A stretch of DNA of 64,000 nucleotides, taken from Muricea muricata. Its lineage: Eukaryota; Cnidaria; Anthozoa; Malacalcyonacea; Plexauridae. Made by a program: the position numbers and the translations under genes. The notes beneath the pieces are model-generated. The model was not told the origin of the DNA. It made no database searches and saw only the letters and a list, made by a program, of their open reading frames with translations. Below, piece after piece: positions 62,201 to 64,000 of this stretch (position 1 is the first letter of the stretch; the number at the start of each line of letters is the position of its first letter). The DNA is taken from assembly GCA_963855995.1 (NCBI GenBank), contig OY979718.1:30165282-30229281 (forward strand), in the 5' to 3' direction.

Positions 62201-64000
62201 TCCCGACTTGCTAAGTTCTGCAATTTCCATTTAGAAGGTCTCTTTTAGGTCCATGTTGCGGTACATCATTGCGCTCAACTCGTTCACTTTAGCACTGAAA
62301 ACATCAATTTAAGCTCTAAAACGTCACCCTGATGGATTTAAAACGGCGATTTTAAGTTGGTGATTTGAGCATGTTTTTACGCTCAAATCGCTTCTAGAAC
62401 TCTTAAAACGCAATTTTGCTGGTTCTAAGATCGTTTCTTTTCAGTTTACAAGAGAGTTATAGGTTTCTCATGTCAACGGGTTACTTCGCTCATCTCGATA
62501 GTTTGAGCGCCGAAAACCTGATTCCCGACTTCCAAAGTTCTGCAATTTCCATCTATTAGGTCTCACTTAGGTCCGTGATTGCAGTACATTATTGCGCTCA
62601 ACTCGTTCACTTTAGCACTGAAAACATCATTTTAAGCTCTAAAACGTCACCCTGATCGATTTAAAACAGCAATTTTTCGTTGGCGATTTGAGCATGTTTT
62701 TACGTTCAAATCGCTTCTAGAACGCTTAAAACGCGATTTTGATGGTTCTAAGATCGTTTCTTTTCTGCTTACAAGAAAGTTATAGGTTTCTCATGTCAAC
62801 GGGTTACTTCGCTCATCCCGATGGTTTGAGCGTCGAAAACCTAATTCCGGCCTTGCTAAGTTCTGCAATTTCCATTTAGAAGGTCTCTTTTTGGTCCGTG
62901 ATTGCAGTACATCATTTCGCTCAACTCGTTTACTTTAGCACTGAAAACATCATTTTAAGCTTTAAAACGTCACCTTGACCGACATAAAACGGCGATTTTA
63001 AGTTGGTGATTTGAGCATGTTTTAACGCTCAAATCGCATCTAGAAGACTAAAAACGCAATTTTGATGGTTCTAAGATCGTTTCTTTTCAGTTTACAAAAG
63101 AGTTAAAGGTTTCTCATGTCAACGGGTTACTTCGCTCATCTCGATAGTTTGAGCGCCGAAAACATGATTCCCGACTTGCTAAGTTCTGCAATTTCCATTT
63201 ATTAGGTCTCTTTTAGGTCCGTGAATGCAGTACATCATTGCGCTCAACTCGTTCACTTTAGCACAGAAAACATCATTTTAAGCTTTAAAACGTCACCCTG
63301 ATTCATTTAAAACGGCAACTTTTAGTTGGTGATTTGAGCATATTTTTACGTTCAAATCGCTTCTAGAACGCTTAAAACGCGATTTTGATGGTTCTAAGAT
63401 CGTTTCTTTTCTGCTTACAAGAAAGTTATAGGTTTCTCATTTCAACATGTCATTTCGCTCATCCCGATGGTTTGAGCGTCGAAAACCTAATTCCGGCCTT
63501 GCTAAGTTCTGCAATTTCCATTTAGAAGGTCTCTTTTTGGTCCGTGATTGCAGTACATCATTTCGCTCAAGTCGTTTACTTTAGCACTGAAAACATCATT
63601 TTAAACTTTAAAACGTCACCTTGACCGACATAAAACGGCGATTTTAAGTTGGTGATTTGAGCATGTTTCAACGCTCAAATCGCATCTAGAAGACTAAAAA
63701 CGCAATTTTGATGGTTCTAAGATCGTTTCCTTTCAGTTTACAAAAGAGTTAAAGGTTTCTCATGTCAACGGGTTACTTCGCTCATCTCGATAGTTTGAGC
63801 GCCGAAAACATGATTCCCGACTTGCTAAGTTCTGCAATTTCCATTTATTAGGTCTCTTTTAGGTCCGTGAATGCAGTACATCATTGCGCTCAACTCGTTC
63901 ACTTTAGCACAGAAAACATCATTTTAAGCTTTAAAACGTCACCCTGATTCATTTAAAACGGCAACTTTTAGTTGGTGATTTGAGCATATTTTTACGTTCA
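56232..64000. repeat. Satellite array, right segment (about 24 monomers)
   Basis: The array resumes in register at the target duplication and continues to the window edge. The first kilobase matches 37821-38830 at offset 18411-18412. Later monomers repeat variants of the central segment, for example 'ccctgattcatttaaaacgg' at about 41013, 58786, 63296 and 63940, and the type C monomer near 60540. Small indels are seen, such as loss of two bases in 'ggggatttggcatattt' at 59456. No gene or other insert is visible. Confidence 0.96.

Overview
The window is almost entirely satellite DNA from an animal-type eukaryotic genome. A tandem array with a monomer of about 322-323 bp runs from the first base to the last. 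It is broken only by two mobile elements, a minus-strand non-LTR retrotransposon fragment (13890-16752) and a 6141-bp DNA element with terminal inverted repeats (50091-56231). Spliceosomal-type intron signals, AATAAA signals, a CR1-like retrotransposon and a Maverick/Polinton-like DNA element suggest a metazoan, probably an invertebrate. The sequence alone does not name the species. I see no host gene, rRNA, tRNA or CRISPR array.

Satellite (1-13889, 16753-50090, 56232-64000; roughly 170 monomers by length). Two main monomer families tend to alternate. Type A carries 'catttcaacatgtcatttcg' and usually 'tccatttagaaggt'. Type B carries 'catgtcaacgggttacttcg' and usually 'tccatttattaggt'. A rarer type C carries 'caaggtgttattttgctaat'. 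Monomers are organised into several different higher-order repeats: a 10-mer of about 3.23 kb at the left end, a 13-mer of about 4.2 kb, a 5-mer of about 1.6 kb, 7/8-mers of 2.26 and 2.58 kb, small 2- and 3-mer blocks, and a block duplicated about 11.3 kb apart. Every monomer carries an AT-rich dyad, best as a 9-bp perfect stem with a 10-base loop, and most carry TTCTAGAA. Such organisation is typical of centromeric or pericentromeric heterochromatin, but that location is an inference.

Retrotransposon (13890-16752). A 5'-truncated CR1/L2-type element keeps the end of its endonuclease domain, a full reverse transcriptase and the C-terminal region. One in-frame TGA interrupts the frame. It sits cleanly between two adjacent bases of a monomer.

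DNA element (50091-56231). It has 118-bp terminal inverted repeats beginning AGTAGG, with one mismatch, and a 6-bp TTTGAG target duplication. The empty site can be seen in a paralogous satellite block near 37821. The 6-bp duplication and AG terminus match Maverick/Polinton elements, but it is far shorter than the usual 15-20 kb and no integrase, DNA polymerase, ATPase or capsid gene is visible. It carries a small set of genes: a frameshifted plus-strand gene at the left end with a C-x2-C-x3-HPSQ-x2-H motif, and a minus-strand series comprising a 153-aa protein, two short exon-like frames, a 104-aa basic protein, a C2HC zinc-finger protein with an acidic tail, and a three-exon RING-like protein. 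Between them lie clusters of palindromic TGAGCA/TGCTCA words and a duplicated promoter/first-exon block. This compact element is the most novel object in the window.
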